This document shows positions 1 through 12,600 of a stretch of DNA of 64,000 nt, in pieces. The stretch is taken from NCBI GenBank assembly GCA_000727475.1, contig KL647308.1, forward strand, positions 1,492,042 to 1,556,041. The letters are read 5' to 3'. The notes beneath the pieces were generated by a model, which had not been told where the DNA came from, made no database searches, and worked only from the letters and a program-made list of their open reading frames with translations. Every line of letters starts with the position of its first letter. The first letter of the stretch is position 1. The position numbers were made by a program, and so were the translations under genes. The DNA comes from Sarcocystis neurona (lineage: Eukaryota; Apicomplexa; Conoidasida; Eucoccidiorida; Sarcocystidae).

Positions 1-186
1 GAGAAAGAGAGAGTAAAAGAGAGACAAAAACAGGAAACACAGACACGAGGGGGACGCGGGGGGGCTGCAGGTAGTAGAGAGGGCTTCTGCATGCATGCAC
101 GGACACCTTCGTACATGCACGCGCACTGCATGCACGGAAAGATTGAGCACTATGCGCGGCAGGTCAATCTCCGTCAACTCCACCGT

Positions 187-335
187 GCACCTGCTGCTGC
201 CGTTGCATGCGCGTGCTGCTGCCGTTGCATGCGCGTGCTGCTGCGGTCGCTAGCACTTGCTGCAGCAGTTGCATGCACTTGCTGCTGTGACTGCATGCAC
301 TTGCTGCTGCCGTTGCATGCGCTTGCTGCCCCTGT
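187..335. repeat. CTG plus GCATGC minisatellite
   Basis: Imperfect tandem units of 24-30 bp combine CTGCTGC with GTTGCATGCGC. At least five GCATGC cores occur here, and more flank it (91-135, 716-775, 845-990). It lies in the intron before the first VPS11 exon in the window. Confidence 0.75.
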
Positions 336-608
336 TGTGTGCATGTGTGTGTGTGGATTGTCGCTGCTTCTCCTCGCCCACCGCCGTTCTTCTGTAAATC
401 TGCTCTTGCGCTGCTTCTTCAATTTTTCTACACACAAGTACACATACGTCTGTGCCCAGGCAGATTATACATGTGCGAGTGTCGTTTGTAGGTGAAGGAG
501 GAGAAGGTGGAAAAACGGCAAAGACCGACTTGCTGCCGCGGCTGCTGACTTCTTCCTCGTGCTGTTTGTTTCCTGCGTCTTTCCCACCTCCGCGTAGGAT
601 ACATGCAG

Positions 609-679
609 CTAGCTGGAAGCATTGCGGCACGCCAGGGGCTCCACGACGAGGTCGTCGCGATCCTCCTCGACGACTACTC
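609..679 (+). CDS. VPS11: VPS11 exon (first in window)
   Basis: Acceptor TGCAG ends at 608 and donor GTAAGT begins at 680. It encodes 23 codons plus two bases, ending ILLDDY. It aligns without gaps to the human segment that ends LEDIKNY, just before the block of the next exon. No coding sequence is evident from 1 to 608, so the previous exon lies outside the window. Confidence 0.8.
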
Positions 680-3600
680 GTAAGTGACGTGTCGCTCCGG
701 CTGTCGCATGTGCTGCTGGTGTTGCATGCGCCCGTCGCCGCTGTTGCGTGCACTTGCTGCTGCTGTTGCATGCAACTGCAGCTGCTCAGTTAGCTGCTTT
801 GAGGGTCAGCGAGTCAACAGCTACTTTGTCACTTCTGCGTGGTTGCAGCACCGCATGCATGCGGCTGCGCTTTCCGTCGTGGCTGGGTGTACTCGCGTGC
901 ATTTCTCACGCTCCAAGGCCTGCGTACGGCTGCATCTGCGAATTCTCTCTATCCCGTGCATGCGCATGCAATTTGCAGCAGCAGCATGCCTCTCTCTTCT
1001 TCACAAGCACGGATCCCCCAGCGTTGGGTTCGCAGACGCCTCGTGGGTCTGAACAACTCGCGCTGTCTCCGCCGTCTTGTGGCTCATTTCTCTTTCTGTC
1101 TCTCTCTATCGCATGACGAGGTGTACGTACACCTACACGTACCCCTGAAGAGGTGCACATCCACCGACACGTAACACTCAACGGGTTGTACATACAGGTG
1201 CACGGTATACGTGAAGCGGTGTAATGTGAAGCGGTGTACATACACCTGCACAGTACATGTGAATGGCAGTCCGTACTTTTTCAGCACATGACACATGAAG
1301 AGGTGTACGTACACCTCCACGGTGTACGTGAAGATTTGCCCCTACGCGTGCGCACTACATCACGGTATACACAAGTCCACATGAAGAGGTGCACATACAC
1401 GTGCACGGTACACGTGAATATGAGGTGTACGTACACCCGCACGACACACACGACGAGTTGTACGTACAACTTGCACGCGAAGACGTGTCTCCACACCTGC
1501 ACACTACGCAGGAGGTGTACACACACCGGCACGATACTCCTGAGGAGGTGTACATACACTTGCACGATGTGTTTGAAGAGCTGTACATACAACTGCACTG
1601 TGCAGTGGTGTCTCTACACGTTACGCGTGCAGGGGTGTACACCTGCAGATTCGCCACGCAGAGGTGTCTCTACACCTGCACGGTACGCATGAAGACGAGG
1701 TGTACATACACCAGCACGACACACCTAAAGAGGTGTACATACACCACACGTCGTCCTCCCTCGGGTGGTGAAATCCGCTGCCTGCACCCTCTTCCTATGA
1801 CGCATTTGCAGCTGCTTGTGGCTTTCTCTCTCTGTGTGGAGCGCGTGGGCAAGCTTCTCCCTCGATGCCTTGCCCGAGGTCGTTTCTGTCTTGCATGCGT
1901 TGCGATGTAACTGCTTTCGTTGCTTCTGGATCCGCTGCTGTTCCTGCGGCCGGTCTCTCTGTGTGTGTGGGCGCTGCATTTACTACTGTACGCGCTGCTG
2001 CTGACCTGCGACCGGCACTTCCACCTCGCCGTTCGAGGAATTGCGTGCCTCTGCTCATATCGTTCTGCTCCTCCTTTGTTCTCTTCTGAATTTCCCTCTT
2101 TTTGGTTGCCTCTGCTGCTCTCCTTTTGGGTGCCTCTCTCCTGCGCGTGCGTGTGTGTGCATGCGGGGGTTCCCCACCTCGTAGTGAGAGAGCCGCTCTC
2201 GTGCGGCCCCCTACTTCTGCATGCGTGGAAAATTTAGAAAGGAAGAGGCGTAGTTTTTGCCGAGTCGTGAACAGGAAAATGAAGAAGGAAAACGACTGCG
2301 GCCCAGCGTGCCGTGTCAAACTTGGCGCATGCATTTTCGCTGCCACAGATGGTTTGTGCCCTCCATGCGCTTCTTCCGCCGAATTGCGCAGTCGGGCGCA
2401 TGCACTTCTTCTAGCGCCCCCCCACCGCATGCATCTCTACCTTGGTATATCGCTTCTTCACGCATATGCCCAAGTGGTTGTGCCTACCGATATTTCTTTC
2501 AGTACCAGAGGCTTCTCTCCTCGCCCGCCCATGCTGCTCTCATCCGCACGCTGCAAAGCGTCAACCACACCGGGAAACGTATGCATGTATACATATATAC
2601 ATATATATGTGTATACAGGTATGCACACAGATGTATGTATACACGTATATATGTGTATATATATACATATACATATGTGTGCACACAGACGCATGCATAC
2701 ACACACATATGTGTATATATGTATGTGTGCACCTAGGTGTATGTATACACATATATATGTGTGTGTATCTGTATATATGTATATATATATATGTATGCAC
2801 GCATATGTATGTATACATATATATATATATATATATATATATTGGTTGATGTACACAGAGATATCTGCATGAGTACGGTATGTGTAGAGGGAGTAGTAGG
2901 GATGTAGGTACACATAAAGAGGAAAACGAGGGGAGGTGGGCGGGATGGTAGGAGGTAGGGGGACAGTAGTGTATACACAGAAACATATATGTATGTATGT
3001 GGACAGAGGAGTGTGGACTCAATACGTATAAATTTGCGTGTATGTTTGCGCGCGCCTGTGCATCAGTGTGTAGCAGATTTTTTTCTCAGAGTGCATGCAC
3101 GGTGGCATGCAGATGTTTACGTACATATATTGGTGAGGAGTGTTGCTGCAGAGACTTCGACGGGGCGATGAATTACATCAAGGGACTGGACACGCCTGCT
3201 GCATGCGCGCTGCTGCTGGCGCACGGTCACGTGCTGCTCTGCCATAAACCGAAGGAGGCGCTGCAGCTCATCAAACTGCTGGTCGAACAGTACCGCGTCA
3301 AGTAAGAAGAGCAGAAAAGGAAGCGAAGAAGGGAAGGAAGAACCGGAAGAAGAGAAGGTTCTCGAGTTTACTGGAACTTCTCTGCGTGGTACTCGTCTTC
3401 GAAGCGGGAAGTCCAAGCGAAGAACACAGAGAGCAACAGAAAGGAGGAGATCGAAACAGCAAGAAGGGGAAGACAGGGAAGGGAAGTGGAAGAAACAGAC
3501 AGGAGGAGGACGCCGCTTGCGTGAGGAGGGCCCCGCGTCTCGTTTCTCTGTCCTCCGCTGTGCGTGCAGCTCTCTCTTTCTGTTTGCTTCTCCACTTCTC

Positions 3601-6600
3601 CCTTTCTCTGCGTCTCTCCCTCTGTCTCGCCGTCTCCCCTTCTGTCTCCCTGTCTCCCTTTCTCTTCCTGTCTCCATCTCTCTGTGTCTCTGCCCCTGTC
3701 TCCCCGTCTCCCTCTTTCCGTGTCCCCATCTCTCTGTCTCCCCGTCTCCTTCCTGTCTCCCGTCTCTCTTTCTGTCTCTCCCCGTCTCTCCCTCTCTCTT
3801 GGTGTCTCCACCTCTCTATCTCTCTGCCTCTCTCTCCCCGTCTCCCTTCCTGTCTCCCCGTCTCCCTTCGTGTCTCCCCGTCTCCCTCTCTCTTCGTGTC
3901 GCTATCTCTCCGTCGTCCCTCTGTCTCGCTGCCTCTGTCTCCATCTCTCCATCTCTCCGTCTCTCCGTCTCTCTCTCTTCGTGTCTCCATCTCCCTCTCT
4001 CTCTCCGTCTCCCCGCCTCTGTCTCCCCGTCTCCCTTCCCGTCTCGCTGTCTCTCTTCCTGTCTCTCCGTGTCTCCCTCTCTGTCTCTCTGCTTCTGTCT
4101 CCCTGCTGCCTCCCCTTCTGTCTCCCCGTCTCCCTCTCTCTTGGCGTCTCCATCCCTCTATCGTTCCCCTTGTCTTCGTGTCTCCGTTTCCCCGTCTCCC
4201 TGTTTCCCCGTCTCTCTCCCTTCGTGTCTCCATCTCTCTGTCTCTCCCTCTGTTTCTCTGCCCCGTCTCCGTGTCTCTCTTTGTGTCTCCCCGTCTCTCC
4301 CTCTTTCTCTCTGTCTCTCTTCCTGTGTCTCTCTGTGTGTCTCTCGCTTTCTCTTCTTCTTCTGTCTCTTTGCTTCTATCCCGCGGTTTCTGTGTATATC
4401 TGCTAACGCATGCAGGGTAGTGTGCTGGTGATCGTAGCTGTACGAGTGTATACGCAAGCGAAGAGAGAGAGAGAGAGACAGCGAGAAAAGGTGCTCCTAC
4501 ATTGTCTGAGGGGCCGGAGCGGATCTCCTTTTTTGGATGCGTCAATGCCTCTATATGACGCACACGGAGCATCACTACCTTTCTCTCGTTCTCTCTGTCT
4601 CTGCCTCACCGAGCTTTATATATGAGGCACATGCAGCAGTATTCCGGTCCTCCCTTTTCCTCTCTCTCCGTGTCTCTCTCTCTGTGTATCTGTTGCTGCA
4701 TGTGGGCATATGTGTGCGCACGTATGTGTGTCTGTCCTCATACAGGTACACATAGATCTATAGGACGTATATAGGTGTGTATATTTGTATATATATAAAG
4801 TGATAGAGAAGGAGAGAGAGGATAAGCAATGGGCTGCAGCATTTTTGTTGGTTTCCTGGAGAAGAGAGAGAGAGACATGGTAGGTAGTAGAGAGAGACAG
4901 ATATTCCTGCCTGCACATGCCTTTCTCTTTGGCGGGAAGCCTGTGGGCGGGACTCATTTTTGCTGCTGTTGCGGTGTGGGGCGGATGCAGCGCGGACGTC
5001 TTCGTGCCGCTGTTTCTCGACCTGGAGCCGCTGCTGCTTTACTTCCTCTCTTCTCTGCTCTTCTCTGCTTCAGTAGCAGAAGAGCTGCTGCTGCTGCTGC
5101 AGCGGCTGCTTCTCTCTGCCCCTGCAGCAGCAGCAGAAGCAGCAGCAGCAGACGGAGGTCCAGACGCGGAAGAGGAAGCGAGCGCAAAGAAGCAACGGCA
5201 CCAGCAGCTGCGACAACATCGCCTCGCGCAGGCCCGTCTCGACATTGCCGCTTCCTCCTTGTCCCCCACCTCTTCCACGTCGCCTGTGTCCGCTGCGAAG
5301 CGGCAGCAGCAGATGCAGCAGACTCCCGCGCTGGAGTCGCTGAGGCTGCTGCTGCTCGCTGATGCTGCTGCTGACGCACGACCCGCAGCAGCTACGACTT
5401 CCGCGGCAACGGCTCTGCTGCAGGAACCGGCAGATTCTGCTGCAGCTGCCTCTTCTTCTTCGTCTTCTTCGTCTTCTCCGTCTTCTCCTTTTTATGGAAA
5501 GATTTCCTTTCTCACATGTCTCGAACTTCTTCTGCGTGAGGAGCAGCCGTTCCTTGCCCTCGTCGCACACGAACGCTTCACAAGCAACACTTCCCATATA
5601 TTGATCTTCGTCTATCTGTCTCCGTCTGTCTCCCTATTTATCTATATGTCTGTATTTATATATATCCACCCACGTATCTGCATATATCTCTGTACACCCA
5701 TACACATATATATACTTCTCTCTGTAGCCTCTGTGTATGTGTATGTCTATACGTATCGCTGATCTACTTACTCGTATATATACATATATACGTATTTATA
5801 TATATATGCGCACGGATGTATGGATATACATATTTGTATATACGTAAAATAGATATATACATATATGTACACATATATAAACATACATATATTTATATAT
5901 ATATATATATATGTATGTGTATACGTTGTGTCTGTATATATATATATATATGTATATATGTACGTACGCATATAAATGTATGTATGTATATATATGCAAT
6001 GTGTAGTGTATATATATATATATATGGTTACATGTTCTGCGTTGGTGCATGCGGAGGTTCTACCTGTGGAGGTCGCATGCCTGGTGGCGGTGTCTCACTT
6101 CAAAAGAGAGGCGGCATTCGATGCCGCGTGCGTGGAGCTTCTGTACGTGCGACACATATAAATATATATGAATTTCGAGGGAATCGCATATACACTTACT
6201 GGCGCAATATACAGAAACTGAAGAAGAAAAAAAGAGAACAGAAGGGGAGACAGAGGGGCGCAAGACAGAAATAGAGAGAACTCGAAGAAACTGGTCGGCT
6301 GCAGGCACGGGACGGGGCACGTGACATCCCAGCAGAATAGGAGGGATTCTGTCCAGACTCTCTGCCTACAAATAGAGAGAAAAATTTCCAATGTTCAGCC
6401 GAGCCTGCATGCGCAAGCAGCGGAGGCAGCTGTTCTTCTCTCGCTTTCTTCATCTCAAGGCGTCGTCCGACTTCTCCCTCTTCTGCTTCCGCTGCTCCTC
6501 CGGTGTTGCTGCTCCTCGACTACTATAAGGCTGCTGCTGCTCTAGTACTGCTGCTGCTGTAGTATTGCTGCTGCTGTAGTGCTGCTGCTGCTGTAGTGCT

Positions 6601-9600
6601 GCTGCTGCCGTAGTGCTGCTGCTGCTGTAGTGCTGCTCCTGCTGCTCTTGCGCTTCCCGCTGCTGCTGCTGCTATCCCCCAAGCGGTGTGCAGCAGTTTT
6701 TCTTGTCGCTACTTTCTCTTAAACATCTACTTCCCTATTTATTTATTAAGGCCCCTCTACACCCAGACACACGCATGCATATATATATATATATATATGT
6801 ATACGTACACGTGTACAAGGATATCCGTTTATATATATATATATATACGTTTACAAATCTAGGTAAAGATATATACATATCTGTGCACGCAGGCGTGCAT
6901 ATCTATATGTATACATATACGTGTATACATATATATATATATACACGTACACAAATATAGGTAAACATATATACATATCTATGCATATATATATATGTAT
7001 ATACGTATATACAAATATAGATGAATATATAGACCTGTCCATACACACACATATGAATACACATATATATATATATATATATATACACGTAACATACGCA
7101 TATACTTGTATACATACCTATGTGCGCACACGTGTATATATGTACAGATTTACGAAGAGACACACACACACATATATACGAGTACGTGGAAGTTGCAGCG
7201 CATGTGTGTCTACGAATGTCTCTCTCCGTAAGGTAGACGGAGATTTGCCGGTACGCTGCAGAATTTGTGAGGCGGGATTTCCTTCCTTCTGAAATTCGCT
7301 CAGGCTTCTACCGCAAGGCGCGGGGGGCAAGCGTTTCTTCCCCTGCGGCCGAGAGAAGAGAGCGGCCACAGCAGCCGCAAGAGGACAGAAGCAGCAGCAG
7401 CAACAGCAGCAGCGGAGAAGAAGACGTAGGAGGAGGAACGGGAGACGTCGCAGCAGCAGCAGTCGCAACAGCAGAAGAACGCGGGGGACGGAGAAGAAGA
7501 GGCAGCAGCAGAATGTGCGACGCCGCAGAAGGAGAAGGAGAGAGAGGAGAAGCAGCAGCAGCGTTCGCTCGCCTCGCCATGCGGGCCCTGCGTGAACACC
7601 CGATGGTACGTCTGTGTATTTCAACGTGCTGTCATTTCGTTCACATTTATGTACAAAAACGATTCTCCCTGTCTCCGTCTGTCTCCGTGTCTCCGTCTGT
7701 CTCCGTGTCTCCCTATCTCCGTGGTACATAAATGCAGACAGCGGTGACACGGGGAGAAAGTGAGGAAGTTTGGAACGGCTAACCAGCTCCGGAAACAAAC
7801 TAAGATGTATACGTACATATATATGTACGTAAGAAGCATGTACCCAATATACACAAATATATGTGTAGATGTGGCTAGATAAGTCTGCATGCGGATGTGT
7901 GGAGGAAGATTCATAGAAGGGCTCCTGCTGTTGGTAGGAGGAAAGACAGAGAGACTAAGCGGGGAGACACAAGAGAAAATCACACACTGAGACAGAGACA
8001 GATAGAGAAGAACATGCAGAATTTATTTATATGTGTGTATACGGGGAGATTCGGCAGGGGGACGCGGAAGAGAGACAGCAGGGAGACAGCAGGGAGACAC
8101 GCGTGTGTTCAGCGCAGAGAGGCGGAGAAGACCGACCAGGCAGCTTCGTGCTGCTGCTGTCTCTGTATGTCTCTCGTTTTTATGGATTTCCACGTTTTCC
8201 CGGCTGCTGCTGCTGCTGCCCCGCCGACGCCACTCTTCCCCTCCCCACCAAAAACATTTCAACAGAAACGGAGAGAAAGTCTACCCTCCCCTTCCTTTGC
8301 CCCCAGAGCATGCACATATACGGCGTATATATATGTATAAAGAGAGGCAACACGTACATGGAGAAATAGACAGAATATAGAGTACACAGTCATTGTCGAA
8401 GCCTACTCACATGTACATATATATATATACAGGCATATAAAGAGGTGCCCACATATATGTGTACATAGATATATACAAATATGTATATGTGAAGAGAAAA
8501 AATTTTGATCGAGTAAAAGGCTGCACACTCAGGGTCGAAGCCTTCACCGGAGAAAAAGAAATATATACATATAAATAAGTGCATACTTACATACATATAC
8601 ATATATATATGTATACATGCATACACCTATACGTATGAGTATATATATGTATGTACTAAAAAAAGAGCCCATCTACATATATGTATATATACGTGTGTAT
8701 ATGTATGTGTATATAGAACGTGACGAACTACACATATATATATATATATATGTATATCAAAAAGGTGCGCCTTCACACATATATGTATGTCTACATATAC
8801 AGCGTGTATATATACATGAAGGAAGAAGAAACTGTCGATGAAAAAGAAGAAGAAGAGGCAAGTAGGGTGGAACCTTGCTGCATGTACAGAGAGGCACACG
8901 TACATATGCAGGTAGATTGATATACGTCCGTGTTTCCCCCCACGTTTGCATGTGTGTGGCTCGATGGAGATATACTGCAGTTTGCTGCTGCTGCTGCTAT
9001 TCCCCTCCTAACGGCGTCTCTTCGTTCTTCGATTTCGTGCGTCTCTTCGGTGTGTCTGTCCTGCCCGATTTTTGTGTCTCGTCTCCCGCGCTTTTGTGAA
9101 GAGGCGACTGACCTGCTGCTGCGCGAGACATGCAGAGGGAGACGTCTGTCCTTCTGCGAGACGAAGAGGGGGAGACGAACGCGAAGAGAAAATAACAGAT
9201 GCAAACAAAGAAATACAAAAAAGAAAAAGAAATACAAAAAAGAAAAAGAAATAGAAAGAAGGGGATCGAAAAGAAGAGATCGAAAGGAGGAGATACAAAC
9301 AAAGAGATAAAAAAAAGAATAGAGAAAGTGCCAGCGATATACATACACATATATATGCATATATGTATATATATATATATGTAGAGAGTGAGAAAAGGAG
9401 ACAAAGTGGAAGGGATAGGAACGCATAGAGAAAGGAATAGAAAGGAGGAAGAGATCGAAAGGAGGAAGAGATAGAGGGAGAAGCGAGGGAGGTATTTCCT
9501 GCGTTATTCCCGGGCGTTACGTGGACGTTTTTTTGACTCGTGTGGTCCTCGGTGGTGGACACGCCCGCCTTCTGCGCGTCCGTTTCTTCTCTCATTTTCC

Positions 9601-12600
9601 ACCTCCTCTTCCTGGCAGTTTTTTCATCCGTCAATCCTCGTCTCTCCCCACATTCTCCATCCCCGTGCATGCGATTTCTTCCTCTGTGACTTTCTATATA
9701 TATACACATATATGTATATGTATTTGCACACGCACACATATATGTATGTTGCATGCGATTTACTCGCGTTTTTTGTGGATCTGCGTGAGTGTCCACCTCT
9801 TCTTTTTCTTCGTGTTCCTCTTCTTCGTCTTCCCCTTCTTGCTGTCCCTCTTTTTCGTGTTCCTCTTCTGCTGTTCTCTTCTGCCGCCTTCCCCGGCTGA
9901 CCCTGTCATTTCTTCTCTCTCTGTCTGTGTACGTGTGTCTGCTGCATGCGTTTCGCGTGCGTTTCTCGTGAATCTGCGTGAGTGTTTGCTTCCGTTTCCT
10001 TCTGTTTATCGCACTCCCTTTTCCTCCCGTCGTTTCGTCCTTTCTTCTTTCCTCGCGTCAGAGTGAAGAGGAGCTGTTCGGCGCAACCGTCCTCTGTACG
10101 TTGTACGACTTCTCCGAGGGACAGCTGTTCGCATGCGAACAGAGACGTGATTTTCAGCTGCCGCTGAGCTGCTGGACGTCTTCAGCGAAACTGCCACAAA
10201 TTTTCTCTCTTTGCTGCTCCCACGCTTCCACGTCCCCCGCCGTGTGGCTCCAGGCCCTCGCCTTCTTCGCAACGTAAGGCAGGCACCGCCGCGGGGCGCC
10301 ACGGCAGAAGGTGCGGACGAAGAAGTTCTGCAGAAAAAACGGCGACAGACAGAGAAAAAGAGAAGAGAGAATGGGAGAAAAGAGAGGGGAAAGTGGGGGA
10401 AGAAAGGGACAGAGGGGAGAGCAGCAGAGGGAAGGAAGGGACAGAGGAGAGAGGAGGGCAATGGGTTGAGCGAGGAGCAGCAGCAGGGCAGTAGAGTGCA
10501 GGAAGGCAAGCAGCAGCAGCAGTGTTTATGGTCAGAGAGGCAAAGCGAGGAGCAGCAGGAGTCAGCAGCAGGATTCAGCAGCAGCAACAGCAGCAACGGC
10601 AGCAAGGCAAACAGAGCAACAGCAGCAGCAGCAGTGCGACAGAGAAGAAGAGGGGTAGCAGGCGCAGGCAGGGCAGAACGAGTCAGCAGCAGGTCCGAAA
10701 GCAACAAGGACTGACAAGGGTCAGATGCAGCAACAGCAGCAGCAGAAGCAGCAAGACAGAAAAAAGCAGCAGAGCTTGCAAAAAAGCCGCGCGGCGGCAA
10801 AAAGAGAAGCCCAACACATACAGCTGCAGCGGCAGCAGCACCAGCACGAGGGAAGGGCGGGGAATGGAGGAAGCAGCAAAGACGCAGGCGGAAGCAACTG
10901 CAGCAGATGAAGGAGAAGAAGAAGAGACAGGAAGCAACAACAACAGACAGCAGCAGGAGAAGGACATCGCGGAAACGACCCAAAGACGCAGCACAGTAGC
11001 CGTGCGGCCCTTGCAAATGTTCTGCTGCTGCTGCAGTCGTTCGTCTGCTACGTGCTGCTCCTTGGCGGCGCGTGTTGGGCGCGGAAGGTACAGCAGCAGC
11101 AGGAGCAGGAGGAACAGCAGCAGGAGCAGGAGGAACAGCAGCAGGAGCAGGAGGAACAGCAGCAGGAGCAGGAGGAACAGCAGCAGGAGCAACAGCAACA
11201 ACATCAACACCAACAGCAGCAACAACAGCAGCAGAGGGACAGAAACAGCAGACGTAGAGCCGGGGAATGCAGCAACACCAGCCGAGCACTGCAATGCAAC
11301 GATGCCTCGTTCAACCAGATGCACTTCATAGTCAGACGCCATATACGTGCGTATATATATAGATATATTTATATATATATGTGTGTGTATCTCTATATCT
11401 ATCTAGTACGGATAAAGAGAGAGAGAGAGGTCTGCGTGGAGAAGAGAATGTGTATGAAGCTAAACAGGCCGTATAGTCAATAATTTCGTATGTATATCTA
11501 TATGTGTATAGAGAGGGACAAAGGGAGGAAGTCTGCGTAAAGAGAGAAGTATTTATAAAGCTACTGAAACTTCCAGGGGTGGTTACATGAGAGAAGAGAA
11601 GTGACGGCCGTACGCGTGTTTCTGCGTATATATATATGTGTGCGTGTGTGCGTTTGCATGCGTATATATTCATACCTGTCCATATAAATCTATCTGTAGA
11701 CACATGTGTATTTCTCTCCGTCTCTCTCTCTCTATATATATATATGTATGTGTGTGTGTGTGTACATATATATACAAGTGCATGAGCATATATATGTCTG
11801 TGGATATATATTTAATTTATTAGAGAAGCGTGTATTTCTCTGTCTTTGTCTCTGTCTGTGTCTCCCTGTCTCTCTATCTCTCTGTCTCTATATATATACG
11901 CTGTACGTACATATACAAATGCATGAACATGTATATGTTTATGGTTGTATATATTTATTAGATAGAGAGGTCCATTTCTCTTTTTCTCTCCGTGTCTCCG
12001 TCTCTCCGTGTCTCTGTCTCTGTATCTATACACGCTGCATATACATATACGAATGCGTAGCGGCATATATAGAGAGAAAGAGATGTATGGACATATATTC
12101 GTATATATGAGTGTGTGTATTAAATTTATTGAATATAGAGAGAAGCATCCACCTTCGCTGGGTTTGCTGCGTGTGGACGACTGCTGGCGGTGGCTGCAGG
12201 CAACCGGGGAAGGAGGTCGTTATACGCGAAGTTCTCTCGCGAATGGAAGTAAATCGACTCCTGCTGCTGATGAAAGTGCCTCGATCAGCAGCAGCTCCCT
12301 CCTTTCCGTCTGCTGCTTGCAAATCTCCCTTCCACTTTCTTCTCTACATTAATGGACGAACACACCTATATGTGGATCCCCTCACATGAACGTGCACACA
12401 TGTATATCATCCGTACGACCAAGCACAGGCGGTCCACACCTGCCGAAAAGTGAAGCCTTTCCGTCTTCTTCGTCTTTCTTTCCTCTTCTTCTGTTCTGTA
12501 TTTACATTCTTATGTGTAGTAGATCTTTCTTTGTCCATACATCTGTACATGCAGTACGGAAGGAGTCGTCTTCTCATCTTCTCGACCTAGCTGCTGCTGC

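Noticed and set aside
2442..2913. Tyr/Ile/His/Val open frames over TA microsatellites here and at 5.7-7.2, 8.6, 12.8-13.7 and 16-18 kb
   Set aside because: Open on both strands because TAT/ATA/CAT/GTA repeats contain no stop in some frames; no other coding signal.
3298..4575. 425-codon minus-strand and 344-codon plus-strand open frames
   Set aside because: They run through the TCTC/GAGA satellite inside a VPS11 intron; several frames are open at once and the residues are only Arg/Glu/Thr/Asp or Ser/Leu/Pro/Val.
6045..6161. Open stretch VACLVAVSHFKREAAFDAAC resembling a VPS11 helix
   Set aside because: Exon 4991-5535 joins 7262-7605 in phase and already supplies the matching human LLELRLQ block; this piece has no good acceptor pyrimidine tract and does not fit the phases.
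10522..11331. Long Gln/Ser/Arg open frames over the CAG field
   Set aside because: They lie wholly in the VPS11 intron 10274-12199; both flanking exons join in phase without them.
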